Positions 23,420-32,019 of a DNA stretch of 64,000 nucleotides are shown here, one piece after another (positions within the stretch are counted from its first letter, which is position 1; each line of letters opens with the position of its first letter). Position numbers and translations under genes: made by a program. Origin of the DNA: an uncultured Bacilli bacterium (GTDB taxonomy: Bacteria; Bacillota_I; Bacilli_A; RF39; UBA660); assembly GCA_934101795.1 (NCBI GenBank), contig CAKORY010000001.1, positions 182,035 to 246,034 on the forward strand, in the 5' to 3' direction. Below the pieces are notes generated by a model. The model worked only from the letters and a program-made list of their open reading frames with translations. It searched no databases and was not told the origin of the DNA.

Positions 23420-25213
23420 ATGAAAAACGAAAATATTAGAAATTTTTCAATTATTGCTCATATAGATCATGGTAAAAGTACTTTAGCAGATAGACTTTTG
23501 GAACTTACTGGGGCAGTTTCTAAAAGAGAAATGAAAGAACAAATTCTTGATAATATGGATTTGGAAAGAGAAAGAGGCATAACAATTAAGCTTAATGCTG
23601 TGAAGTTAAATTATCATTATAAAAATGAAGATTATGTTATAAACTTAATTGATACTCCAGGTCATGTTGACTTTTCTTATGAAGTTTCAAGAAGTTTAGC
23701 AGCTTGTGAAGGCGCTATTTTAGTTGTTGATGCTGCTCAAGGTATTGAAGCTCAAACACTAGCTAATTTATACCTTGCTATGGAACAAGATTTAACTATT
23801 ATTCCTGTTATAAATAAAATAGATTTACCAAATGCTGATATTCCAAGAGTAAAAAAAGAACTTGTGGAAGTTTTAGGTTTTAACGAAGAAGATATTATTT
23901 TGTGTAGTGCTAAAACAGGTGAAGGTGTTGAAGAAATACTTCATGCTGTTGTTGAAAAGGTGCCTGGACCTAATATTGATATAAATAAACCTACGCGAGC
24001 TTTAATATTTGATTCATATTTTGATCCTTATCGTGGAGTTGTTTTATTAGTTAAACTTGTTGATGGAAAAATAAACGTTGGTGATACCATAAAAATGATG
24101 GCTAGTAAAAGTACTTTTGAGGTTGTTGAGCTTGGAGTACATACACCAAAAGAAGAAAAATATAGTGAACTTAAAAGTGGAGAAGTTGGATATCTGGCGG
24201 CATCAATTAAAGATATAAGTACAGTTTCTGTTGGTGATACAATTACAGTTGTTGGCCGTGAAGAAAATGAAGCAATCAAAGGTTATAAGAAGATGAAACC
24301 AATGGTGTTTTCAGGTATATTTCCAACTGAACCAAATAGATATGAAGAATTAAAAGAAGCCCTTATTAAACTTAAATTAAATGATGCAGCTTTAACATTT
24401 GAACCGGAAACAAGTGAAGCTTTAGGTTTTGGCTTTAGAATAGGTTTTTTAGGACTTTTACATATGGATGTAATAATAACTCGTATTGAAAGAGAATTTA
24501 ATATTGGAATTATTGCTACTAGTCCAAGTGTTGTATATGAAGTTACCTTAACTGATGGAAGCAAAGTAGATGTTGATGCTCCATCAAAAATGCCCGAAAA
24601 AACAAAAATTAGCTATATTGAAGAACCTTATATTTATACAAATATAATTGCTCCGGCTGAATATATTGGGGCAATTATGGAACTTTGTCAAAATAAGCGT
24701 GGTATATATAAATCAGTTGATTATATTGATGCAACAAGAATTGATGTTCATTATGAAATACCACTATCAGAAATTGTTTATGATTTTTATGATAGATTAA
24801 AAAGTACAACAAAGGGATATGCTTCATTTGATTATGAATTATGTGGATATAAAGAAAGTAGTTTAGTTAAAATGGATATTTTACTTAATGGGGAAATAGT
24901 AGATGCCTTAAGTGTAATTATTCATAAAGACTTTGCTTACGCTAAGGGGAGGGCAATAGTGAAAAAATTACGTGAACTTATTCCAAGGCAAATGTTTCAA
25001 ATACCAATTCAAGCAAGTGTTGGTTCTAAAGTTATTGCAAGGGAAAATATTAGTGCACTAAAGAAAAATGTTTTAGCTAAATGTTACGGTGGAGATGTTT
25101 CTCGAAAAAGAAAACTTTTAGAAAAGCAAAAGGAAGGAAAGAAAAGAATGAAAATGGTTGGTACTGTTGAAGTTCCTCAGGAAGCATTCTTAGCTGTTTT
25201 AGGTGATGAGTAA
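23420..25213 (+). CDS. lepA: Elongation factor 4 (LepA GTPase)
   Basis: 597 residues from ATG 23420 (AGGTG at 23409-23413). The G1 motif is AHIDHGKST, the switch region RERGITIK, G3 DTPGHVD, G4 NKIDLP and G5 CSAKTGEG. The LepA-specific C-terminus is present: LRELIPRQMFQIPIQASVGS, then NVLAKCYGGDVSRKRKLLEK and MKMVGTVEVPQEAFLAVL. LepA binds stalled or mistranslocated ribosomes and affects translation at low temperature or high ionic strength. The gene ends in a TAATG overlap with the following regulator. Confidence 0.98.
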   Translation: MKNENIRNFSIIAHIDHGKSTLADRLLELTGAVSKREMKEQILDNMDLERERGITIKLNAVKLNYHYKNEDYVINLIDTPGHVDFSYEVSRSLAACEGAILVVDAAQGIEAQTLANLYLAMEQDLTIIPVINKIDLPNADIPRVKKELVEVLGFNEEDIILCSAKTGEGVEEILHAVVEKVPGPNIDINKPTRALIFDSYFDPYRGVVLLVKLVDGKINVGDTIKMMASKSTFEVVELGVHTPKEEKYSELKSGEVGYLAASIKDISTVSVGDTITVVGREENEAIKGYKKMKPMVFSGIFPTEPNRYEELKEALIKLKLNDAALTFEPETSEALGFGFRIGFLGLLHMDVIITRIEREFNIGIIATSPSVVYEVTLTDGSKVDVDAPSKMPEKTKISYIEEPYIYTNIIAPAEYIGAIMELCQNKRGIYKSVDYIDATRIDVHYEIPLSEIVYDFYDRLKSTTKGYASFDYELCGYKESSLVKMDILLNGEIVDALSVIIHKDFAYAKGRAIVKKLRELIPRQMFQIPIQASVGSKVIARENISALKKNVLAKCYGGDVSRKRKLLEKQKEGKKRMKMVGTVEVPQEAFLAVLGDE

Positions 25214-26247
25214 TGACTGAAGAAGAAAAGAAAGAGTTTTTATTAAATCAAGCGGATATGTATTTAAGTGGCATGTCATATAGACAAATAGCTAAAGTTG
25301 TTGGTCAATCTTATGTTACAGTTCGTAATAATATTACAGTAAAAATTAAAAACATTGCTCCCAAAAAATATGAAGAGGTTATGAAAAAAATTGAAGAAAA
25401 TAAAGAAAAGTCAATTGATGATGCACTGGTTAGAGAACGCATTTTAGAAGCTTATAGACTTTTGGTAGCAGAAAATAAAACTGTTATAGAAATTGTTGAT
25501 ATTTTGGGCACTACTGAGTTTACAATTTATAGAGATTTAACTAAAAGGTTAAAAGAACTTAATAGTATTGCTCCAGAAATTGTTTCAGATGAAATGTTAA
25601 CTAAAGTAGCAAGTACTTTAAAAAAACATTCCAGTGATAATATAACAGAAGCAAAAGAACCAATTAAGATAGAATTATTAACAAGTATGTTTCCAAATGA
25701 AGAAAAAAGAAGAAACTTTTTAGTTAATTGTGTTTTGACTTTTGGCTTAAGAGCTGAAACTTTAGCAATGATTTTAAATGAGAGTGTTGAAGTTGTCAGT
25801 AAAAAGATGTTATATGAAAGTACAAGTTTTTATGAAAATATTAATCTGGTTTTTCAACATAGTATGAAAAGACAAGATATTGCTTTAGAAAACTTTGAAA
25901 AATTTTATCAAAAATTAACCAAAGCATATTTGAGTGGAAACAAAACCCAAATTAAAAATGTTTTATTAGAAATAACAGATCAAGATGTTAAATCATTATT
26001 AAAAAGAAAACCTTTTGATGCTAAAAAGATGACATCGGAAGAAATCTTAATTATTTTAAAATATCAAATAAAATACATGATTAGCTTGGAAATGATTAAT
26101 AAAATTTTTGAATTGGAAAGACATTTTTATGCAAATAAAGTTAGAAATTTAGGTGATGAATACTCTGATTTAATTTCTGATTTTAATTATTTATGTGATT
26201 ATTATCAATGGCAATTTCAAATATCTGGAGGTACTGGTAGAAAATGA
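25213..26247 (+). CDS. SpoIIID-like double-HTH protein fused to a repeated unknown domain
   Basis: 344 residues. Residues about 10-60 (YLSGMSYRQIAKVVGQSYVT then VRNNITVKIKNIAP) and about 72-130 (AENKTVIEIVDILGTTEFTI then YRDLTKRLKELN) are two helix-turn-helix units. They are very like SpoIIID, the mother-cell sporulation regulator (KTVRVIAKEFGVSKSTVHKD). Residues about 150-344 form a second domain found as stand-alone proteins in the next two genes: MFPNEEKRRNFLVNCVLTFG, then LKYQIKYMISLEMINKIFEL and DEYSDLISDFNYLCDYY. Start and end overlap the neighbouring genes, so all belong to the lepA-hemW operon. A DNA-binding role is likely; the C-terminal domain is undescribed as far as I can tell. 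Confidence 0.75.
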   Translation: MTEEEKKEFLLNQADMYLSGMSYRQIAKVVGQSYVTVRNNITVKIKNIAPKKYEEVMKKIEENKEKSIDDALVRERILEAYRLLVAENKTVIEIVDILGTTEFTIYRDLTKRLKELNSIAPEIVSDEMLTKVASTLKKHSSDNITEAKEPIKIELLTSMFPNEEKRRNFLVNCVLTFGLRAETLAMILNESVEVVSKKMLYESTSFYENINLVFQHSMKRQDIALENFEKFYQKLTKAYLSGNKTQIKNVLLEITDQDVKSLLKRKPFDAKKMTSEEILIILKYQIKYMISLEMINKIFELERHFYANKVRNLGDEYSDLISDFNYLCDYYQWQFQISGGTGRK

Positions 26248-26825
26248 ATTACGAACAATTAATACAACTGTTTCCAAATAAAAATAAAAGAAGTAATTTT
26301 TTAATAAAAGTTATACTTACATTTGGAATTAGACTTGATGCTTTAAGTAAAGTTTTAAGTGTAGATTCTGAAAAACTATATCGAGATATTTATTCTTGTG
26401 GGACTTCTTATGCTACTTCTCTTTTGCTTGTACTTAAAAAAGGGATGAAAAAGCAAGATGTCGCAAGTACTGAAGTGCAAAACTATTTTAATAATTTATT
26501 TTTAGTAGCAAAAAAGAAAAATGTTGAAGAAATTAAAAAAATTATGGAAGTTATTTCTGATAAAGAGGCATTAGAATTATTAAATAAAATTAATAATAGT
26601 CGTCATATAGTTTGGAAAGATGAAGAAATCGTGATAATGCTTAAATATCAAATAAAATATATGCTTACATCTATGGATATTGAAAGAATCTTCCATATTG
26701 AAAATACTAATTATGCTAGAAAAGTTAGAGCCCTTCCAAGTGAATACTCTAGTTTGATATCAGATTTTGATTATCTGTCAGATTTATTTTATAAGTCTTA
26801 TAGTCACAATAGATCAAAGAGGTAG
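26244..26825 (+). CDS. Stand-alone paralogue of the domain in the preceding gene
   Basis: 193 residues, overlapping the upstream gene by 4 nt. It aligns end to end with residues about 150-344 of that protein: LFPNKNKRSNFLIKVILTFG, LYRDIYS, LKKGMKKQDVAS, MLKYQIKYMLTSMDIERIF and SEYSSLISDFDYLSDLFY. No helix-turn-helix of its own is evident apart from a DALSKVLSVDSEKLYRDIY stretch that could be one. It was probably produced by tandem duplication. Function unknown; perhaps it heteromerises with its neighbours. Confidence 0.7.
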   Translation: MNYEQLIQLFPNKNKRSNFLIKVILTFGIRLDALSKVLSVDSEKLYRDIYSCGTSYATSLLLVLKKGMKKQDVASTEVQNYFNNLFLVAKKKNVEEIKKIMEVISDKEALELLNKINNSRHIVWKDEEIVIMLKYQIKYMLTSMDIERIFHIENTNYARKVRALPSEYSSLISDFDYLSDLFYKSYSHNRSKR

Positions 26826-26828
26826 TTT

Positions 26829-27407
26829 ATGAGAATAAAAGGATTAAATCAAATGTTTCCTTCAGAAGATAAAAGATACAGATTTATTGCAAAATGTGCT
26901 TTAACTTTTGGAGTTAGACTAGATGAATTAAGTGAAATTTTAGAAATAGATAAGGATGAATTATATCGAAAAATGCAGAATTTTTATCCTGAGAAAAGTA
27001 GTAGTTTAGATCTTTTGTTTAAATATGGTATGAAAAAACAAAATCAAGCTAAAGGAAAGTTTTTAATATATTGTGATAAATTATATTTAGCTTGTAAAAA
27101 ACATGACAAACAACGTATAAAAGAATTATTAGAAATTTTAAATGATAATAAAGCAATAGAAATTAAACTGAAACATAAAAGGTCTAATGAGGTACTTAAA
27201 GATAGTGATATAATTACAATTCTTCTTTTTCAAATTAAATATATGATGTCTCCTTCAAATGTTGGTGAATTTTTTGGAATTGATAGAAACGGTTATTCTA
27301 AAAGAGTAAGAAAACTAGCTGATGAATATCCAGATCTAATATCAGATTTTGATTATTTATGTGATTTCTACCACAAATGTTATTTCAAAACGAAAAGAGG
27401 TCTATAA
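26829..27407 (+). CDS. Third tandem paralogue of the same family
   Basis: 192 residues, starting 3 nt after the preceding stop, with AGAGGTAG as ribosome site. Conserved blocks are MFPSEDKRYRFIAKCALTFG, LDELSEILEIDKDELYRKM, FKYGMKKQNQA, LFQIKYMMSPSNVGEFFGI and DEYPDLISDFDYLCDFYHK. Its stop codon overlaps the hemW start (TAATG). The LDELSEILEIDKDELYRKM and VGEFFGIDRNGYSKRVRKL segments each resemble a helix-turn-helix, so the whole family may be DNA-binding. Confidence 0.7.
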   Translation: MRIKGLNQMFPSEDKRYRFIAKCALTFGVRLDELSEILEIDKDELYRKMQNFYPEKSSSLDLLFKYGMKKQNQAKGKFLIYCDKLYLACKKHDKQRIKELLEILNDNKAIEIKLKHKRSNEVLKDSDIITILLFQIKYMMSPSNVGEFFGIDRNGYSKRVRKLADEYPDLISDFDYLCDFYHKCYFKTKRGL

Positions 27408-28486
27408 TGGCTAGTTCAGTTTATATTCATATTCCATTTTGCAAAAATATTTGTTCATACTGTGATTTTTGTAAATTTATTTATAATGAGAAATGGGTTT
27501 ATGCTTATTTAAAAACTTTGAAAGCAGAAATTAAAGATAGATATATGGGGGAGAAAATTAAAACTATATATATTGGGGGAGGAACTCCGAGTAGTCTTTC
27601 TTTGAGGGAAATAAAAAGTTTACTTGAAATGACTAAAGTTTTTAATATAAGAAATTTATTAGAATTTACTTTTGAATGTAATCTTGAAGATATTAATGAA
27701 GAACTTTTATTACTTTTAAAAAGTTATGGTGTAAATAGACTTAGTATAGGCATTGAATCATTTGATGAAGATAAGCTTAAATTTATGGAAAGAAAAGCAG
27801 ATTTTAAAGATGCTGATGAAAAGATGAAATTATGTAGAAGACTTGAGTTTAATAATATTAACTTGGATTTAATGTATGCAATACCTGGTGAAACCCTAAA
27901 AGTTTTAAAGAAAGATTTAAATTTATTTTTAAAACTTAGTCCTGAACATATAAGTACGTATAGTTTAATTTTGGAAGAGCATACTAAAGCTTATGTTAAT
28001 AAAACTACTGTTATGGAAGAAGAATTAGATTACGAAATGTATAAATTTATTGAAAATAAATTAAGTGGGGCACATCACTATGAAGTTAGTAATTTTGCTA
28101 AAAGAGGTTTTGAAAGCATTCATAACTTAGTATATTGGAATAATGAAGAGTATTATGGATTTGGTTTGGGTGCTTCTGGTTATTTAGATAAAATAAGATA
28201 TACTAATACGAAGACTCTAAAAAGTTATTTACTTGGAAATTATGTTGAAGATAGAGAAATTATCGGGGAAAAAGAAAATATGGACTATGAAGTAATGCTT
28301 GGTTTTAGAAAATTAGATGGAATAAATTTAAAGGATTTTAAAGATAAATTTGGTAAAAAGCTTGAAGATGTCTATAATGTGAAACCCTTATTAAAGAGTA
28401 AAGAATTAATAAAGAAAAAGGGCTATATTTTTATTAATCCAATTTATATTTACGTGATGAATGAAATACTTTTGAAAATAATTTAA
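27407..28486 (+). CDS. hemW: Radical SAM heme chaperone HemW
   Basis: 359 residues from ATG 27407 (AGAGG at 27396-27400). The radical-SAM cluster motif CxxxCxxC is in HIPFCKNICSYCDFCKF (Cys12, Cys16, Cys19). The family hallmarks IYIGGGTPSSLS, FECNLEDINEELL, NRLSIGIESFDEDKL, DLMYAIPGET and SLILEEHT, and the late YWNNEEYYGFGLGASG, are present. HemW inserts heme into respiratory enzymes and is often misannotated as coproporphyrinogen III oxidase. As in Bacillus it lies downstream of lepA, here with three regulator-like genes inserted. Confidence 0.93.
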   Translation: MASSVYIHIPFCKNICSYCDFCKFIYNEKWVYAYLKTLKAEIKDRYMGEKIKTIYIGGGTPSSLSLREIKSLLEMTKVFNIRNLLEFTFECNLEDINEELLLLLKSYGVNRLSIGIESFDEDKLKFMERKADFKDADEKMKLCRRLEFNNINLDLMYAIPGETLKVLKKDLNLFLKLSPEHISTYSLILEEHTKAYVNKTTVMEEELDYEMYKFIENKLSGAHHYEVSNFAKRGFESIHNLVYWNNEEYYGFGLGASGYLDKIRYTNTKTLKSYLLGNYVEDREIIGEKENMDYEVMLGFRKLDGINLKDFKDKFGKKLEDVYNVKPLLKSKELIKKKGYIFINPIYIYVMNEILLKII

Positions 28487-28495
28487 TATTTTTTG

Positions 28496-28531
28496 AGCAC
28501 ACTATCTATGGGAAGTGATAGTGTGCTTTTA
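28496..28531 (+). terminator. Hairpin after hemW (possible terminator)
   Basis: AGCACACTATC (28496-28506) pairs with GATAGTGTGCT (28517-28527), then TTTAG. The tail is short and the right arm lies inside the start of the next gene, so it may instead act as a translational control hairpin. Confidence 0.5.
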
Positions 28532-28918
28532 GATTTAAAAATATTAAATGGAGATATGTTTTTAAAGTTTGATAAGTATGTAAATAATTATACGGTTAAT
28601 GTAGCTAGTTATGTGGATACATTAGAAATAGAATATAAAATTAAAGATACTGATGAAATTAAAATTGTAAATAATGAAAGTTTAAATTATGGTGTAAATT
28701 ATGTTTTTTTGGAAGTAACGTGTGAAGAAGAAAAAAATGTTTATACTTTAGAGGTTTATAAAGAGAAGATAGAAAATGTTATGAAATATGAAGACGTATT
28801 AGCAGCTAAAAATGATAATGAAGTAAATGAAAATATGCCTTATGCAATAACATTTTGCTGCTTGGTGGTAATTTTATTTTTCTTTGTTGTCATATTTCAC
28901 AAAAAAAAGTCGAAATAA
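28508..28918 (+). CDS. Cadherin-like beta-sandwich protein with C-terminal membrane anchor
   Basis: 136 residues if ATG 28508 is used (GTG 28522, behind GGGAAGTGAT, is possible). LLDLKILNGDMFLKFDKYVN and YTVNVASYVDTLEIEYKI, then VYTLEVYKE, follow the cadherin-like beta-sandwich pattern seen in surface proteins. One transmembrane helix ends the protein (YAITFCCLVVILFFFVVIF, then HKKKSK). There is no N-terminal signal peptide, so either it is tail-anchored or the start is further off. The frame is continuous with hemW apart from the hemW TAA. Its role is unknown. Confidence 0.6.
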   Translation: MGSDSVLLDLKILNGDMFLKFDKYVNNYTVNVASYVDTLEIEYKIKDTDEIKIVNNESLNYGVNYVFLEVTCEEEKNVYTLEVYKEKIENVMKYEDVLAAKNDNEVNENMPYAITFCCLVVILFFFVVIFHKKKSK

Positions 28919-28990
28919 AATAAATTTTACATTTGTTTACATAGTTTGCGTATTAAAAAACAAAAAAATTTTTTATGATTATTATTAGAT

Positions 28991-29027
28991 ATTTCTGGGC
29001 AAATTTTAGCCACAGAAATTTTTTTTG
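28991..29027 (+). terminator. Intrinsic terminator before the bacteriocin locus
   Basis: ATTTCTGGGC (28991-29000) pairs with GCCACAGAAAT (29009-29019) with one bulged base, followed by an eight-T run. Confidence 0.75.
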
Positions 29028-29100
29028 TAAAAAAATTTAAAAAATAAAGGGGAAAAATTAACCTATTTAGGAAATATATAAAGTGAAGGGAGAAATTAGA

Positions 29101-31137
29101 ATGAAAATTGTTAGACAACAAGATGAAAAGGATTGTGGAGTATGTTCTTTATTATCTATAATTAGATATTATAAAGGAAATGTTCCTCTTGAACAATTAA
29201 GGCTAGATGCTAGAACTAATAATGATGGTACAACAGCTCTTAATTTAGTTCTTGCAAGTCAAAAATATGGATTTGATGCTGTTGGAATGAAAGTAGAAAA
29301 CGTAAATGATATTAAAAGATTACCAGCCATTGCTCATTTGAATTTGGAAAAAGGGTATAGTCATTATGTAGTTGTTGAAAAGATCACTAAAGACAAAATT
29401 ATATTGATGGATCCGGCGAAAGGTAGGGTGGTAAAGTTTCTTTGGAAATTTCAAAAAGAATGGAGTGGTGTGGTTTTAATTTTTTATCCTAAGCAAAAAA
29501 TAATAGTTTTAAAAAATGAAGTAACATTATTTACAATATTAAAAAAAATATTTGTTTCTGAAAAAAACTTGATTAAGATTATTGTTTTAGTTAGTTTTCT
29601 TTTAACTATTTTTACAATAGCTCTAGGTTATTACTTTCAAATGTTTAATTCTCTCTATCTAAGTAAGTATCCAATAAACTATTTGAAAGTGTTAGTTCTT
29701 GTTTTTGCAATATTTACTTGTTTTAAACTTTTTCTTACTTATTATCGTAGCTATTTAGAAAATCATTTAAATAAAAATATTGATTGTTTAATTACATCGG
29801 ATTTTTTAAAACATCTATTTAGTCTCCCTTTAAATGTTATTAATTCCAGAAAATCTGGAGAAATTCTTTCAAGAGTAAATGAACTTACAAGTATTAAAGG
29901 TTTAATTACTGAGATCTTTATTACTTATACGTTGGATTTTTTACTGGTAGTAATAACAACGTTTCTATTGATAAGTATAAGTAGTAAATTATTTTTAATA
30001 CTTTTCCTAACAACTATTGTTTACTTATTTATAGGAATTATGACTAAAAAAAGTATTTTTGAAAAAGCATATCAGAATATATCAATTGAATCAGAATTTA
30101 ATAATACTATTTTAGAAAATATCAAAATGATTAATAGTATTAAAAATTTAGATGCTGTTGATGATACTTTAAAGAAGATAGAAAGAAAATTAGCTTACTA
30201 TTTGTATGATACTTTTAAAGTTAATATTATTTTAAATAAAATAAATATATTTAAGGTATCTTGTTATGAGATAGGCTTTTTTCTCATTAATACTTTTGGG
30301 TTTTACTTTGTTTATGAGGGTATTATTAATATTGTTGATTTGATTACTTTTAATACTTTACTTAACCTTTATTTTGAACCATTAAAAAATATTGTGGATT
30401 CCATACCTAAATATAGTTTTATGAAGGCTAGTATAACTAAAATTAATGATTTTCTAAGTGTTGATATTGAAAAATTAGGCAAAAAAAATGTAACTCATGG
30501 TTATGATATATCAATAAATAATTTAAGTTATTCTTATAATAAATATCAGAATGTTTTAAAAAATGTAAACTTAAATATTAATGAAGGTCAGTTTGTTCTT
30601 TTACAAGGTGCATCTGGATCTGGTAAATCAACATTATGTAGTATTTTAAATAAGTATATAACTGATTATACTGGTGATATATTATTTGGCACTATGAATT
30701 ATAAAGATTTAAGTATAAAAACTATTCGAGATAATATTGTTTATGTTGGTCAAAACGAGAATATATTTACTGGTTCTATTAAAGAAAATATTACATTTGG
30801 TCATGAAGTGTCTGATTTAGACTTTAATAAAGTTTGTAATATTTGTAAGGTTGATGACATTGCATATAAAAAAACTTTTAGATATGAAAGTTTAATTGGA
30901 AGTGATGAAGGTAATATTTCGGGAGGAGAAAAACAAAGAATTATTTTAGCTAGAGCTGTGCTAAAAGATTTTAATGTTTTGATTCTTGATGAGGCTTTAA
31001 GTGAAGTTGATATAAAGCTAGAATTGGAAATTTTGAAGAATATTCGAGATAATTACAAAGATAAAACAATAATTTATATTTCACATAAAAAATATCCCAA
31101 TGTATTTGATAAGGTTATTAGTATGGAGGCTGTATGA
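29101..31137 (+). CDS. Bacteriocin-processing ABC exporter with C39 peptidase domain
   Basis: 678 residues from ATG 29101 (AAGGGAG upstream). The N-terminal C39 peptidase has the full catalytic set: Cys12 in EKDCGVCSLLSI, His88 in GYSHYVVV and Asp104 in ILMDPAKGR. A transmembrane domain follows (about 150-430), with FSLPLNVINSRKSGEILSRV as the typical coupling region. The ATPase domain has Walker A GASGSGKST (about residue 503), signature ISGGEKQR, Walker B VLILDEAL and an H-loop His in IYISHKK. Such PCATs cut leader peptides after a double glycine and export the product. Two matching peptides are encoded at the end of the operon. Confidence 0.95.
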   Translation: MKIVRQQDEKDCGVCSLLSIIRYYKGNVPLEQLRLDARTNNDGTTALNLVLASQKYGFDAVGMKVENVNDIKRLPAIAHLNLEKGYSHYVVVEKITKDKIILMDPAKGRVVKFLWKFQKEWSGVVLIFYPKQKIIVLKNEVTLFTILKKIFVSEKNLIKIIVLVSFLLTIFTIALGYYFQMFNSLYLSKYPINYLKVLVLVFAIFTCFKLFLTYYRSYLENHLNKNIDCLITSDFLKHLFSLPLNVINSRKSGEILSRVNELTSIKGLITEIFITYTLDFLLVVITTFLLISISSKLFLILFLTTIVYLFIGIMTKKSIFEKAYQNISIESEFNNTILENIKMINSIKNLDAVDDTLKKIERKLAYYLYDTFKVNIILNKINIFKVSCYEIGFFLINTFGFYFVYEGIINIVDLITFNTLLNLYFEPLKNIVDSIPKYSFMKASITKINDFLSVDIEKLGKKNVTHGYDISINNLSYSYNKYQNVLKNVNLNINEGQFVLLQGASGSGKSTLCSILNKYITDYTGDILFGTMNYKDLSIKTIRDNIVYVGQNENIFTGSIKENITFGHEVSDLDFNKVCNICKVDDIAYKKTFRYESLIGSDEGNISGGEKQRIILARAVLKDFNVLILDEALSEVDIKLELEILKNIRDNYKDKTIIYISHKKYPNVFDKVISMEAV

Positions 31138-31535
31138 ACTATTTAGATTTAATTAATATAAAATATTCATGTAGGAAAGGATTATTTGTTTTAATTGTAA
31201 TTTTTATGACTCTTTTAGTATATGTTTTAAATTTAAACATGTATGAAAGTTTTAATACCTATGGTTATGTGCAAGATGAATTGTTAAACATTAAAATATC
31301 TATAGAAACCCCTGATATGTTAACTAATTTAAAGTATGTAAAAATAGGAAGTAATAATTATAAAACGGAAATTAAAGAAATAAGTGATGTATTACTTGAT
31401 GAAGAAAGTCTTATTAATTATCAAATAGTTAAATTTAAAATAGATGAAAAATTAAATGATAATCAAGTATTTAAAATAGGTATTTTTTATAATGAAGAAA
31501 AAGTATATAAAAAAATTTTAAAAATGTTATTTTAG
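31134..31535 (+). CDS. Reduced membrane accessory protein of bacteriocin exporter
   Basis: 133 residues, overlapping the exporter gene by 4 nt. One transmembrane helix (about 16-36, LFVLIVIFMTLLVYVLNL) is followed by a small exterior beta domain. The tail DNQVFKIGIFYNEEKVYKKI recalls the C-terminal strand of HlyD-type bacteriocin accessory proteins (KIKYGM...), but the long coiled-coil and lipoyl domains of HlyD are absent. I infer a minimal membrane-fusion-like partner or immunity protein. The position between exporter and bacteriocin peptides fits either role. Confidence 0.6.
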   Translation: MNYLDLINIKYSCRKGLFVLIVIFMTLLVYVLNLNMYESFNTYGYVQDELLNIKISIETPDMLTNLKYVKIGSNNYKTEIKEISDVLLDEESLINYQIVKFKIDEKLNDNQVFKIGIFYNEEKVYKKILKMLF

Positions 31536-31544
31536 GAGGTAAAT

Positions 31545-31679
31545 ATGGAAATATTAAGTAATGAAAAAATGAATAGTATTAATGGTGGAGGAAGGTCAAT
31601 TTGGTTTATAATTGGCGGTATTGGAACCTTTTTATTAGGGTTCTTAAACGGATTTGTAAATCCTAAAAAATGTAACTAA
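31545..31679 (+). CDS. Double-glycine bacteriocin precursor A
   Basis: 44 residues, encoded behind a perfect AGGAGGT (31534-31540). The leader MEILSNEKMNSINGG (15 residues) has the double-glycine cleavage signal with Met and Ile at the usual hydrophobic positions. The predicted mature peptide is about 29 residues, starts GRSIWFIIGGIGTFLLGFLN and has a lysine-rich tail with one Cys. It is strongly hydrophobic with a GxxxG motif (GFLNG), as in class IIb two-peptide bacteriocins. It is too short for common gene callers. Activity is inferred from position and form. Confidence 0.8.
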   Translation: MEILSNEKMNSINGGGRSIWFIIGGIGTFLLGFLNGFVNPKKCN

Positions 31680-31690
31680 GGAGGAAAATT

Positions 31691-31852
31691 ATGATATTAA
31701 AAAATGAAGAGTTAGCTGTTATTGATGGTGGAGGATTCACTGCAACGTTTTTCAATTCTATTGCTAGACTTGGTAAAACAATATATGATATTGGTTATGA
31801 AGTGGGTTCATCTGTTAGAAGATTGCTTGGAAGAACTTTATGTAAAATCTAA
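31691..31852 (+). CDS. Double-glycine bacteriocin precursor B
   Basis: 53 residues, 11 nt after precursor A, with AAGGAGGA as ribosome site. The leader MILKNEELAVIDGG (14 residues) matches the double-glycine type and resembles that of precursor A. The mature part starts GFTATFFNSIARLGKTIYDI, continues with GYEVGSS (a GxxxG) and ends in an Arg-rich amphipathic tail with one Cys (VRRLLGRTLCKI). Two different short peptides behind one exporter are typical of two-peptide (class IIb) bacteriocins; each would insert in membranes as a helix. A terminator begins at its stop codon. Confidence 0.8.
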   Translation: MILKNEELAVIDGGGFTATFFNSIARLGKTIYDIGYEVGSSVRRLLGRTLCKI

Positions 31853-31870
31853 AAAGGCTTATGCCTTTTT
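31851..31870 (+). terminator. Intrinsic terminator of bacteriocin operon
   Basis: AAAAAGGC (31851-31858), TTAT loop, GCCTTTTT (31863-31870). Confidence 0.88.
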
Positions 31871-31919
31871 GGTACAGATCTGTTTTGCTTAAATAAGTAA
31901 CGTTTATTATGAAAATATG

Positions 31920-31949
31920 TTGACAAATAACAAAATTGTGTGCTATATT
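31920..31949 (+). promoter_or_regulatory. Promoter of Rpn-type nuclease gene
   Basis: A consensus TTGACA (31920-31925), 18 nt, TATATT (31944-31949) with an upstream TGC. Confidence 0.7.
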
Positions 31950-32019
31950 GTTGCTGTAGTAAAAGATAAATTTAATTTATAAAAAGGAAGTGTTAGGTGA
32001 TTCTAGAGAAAGGGTTTTA

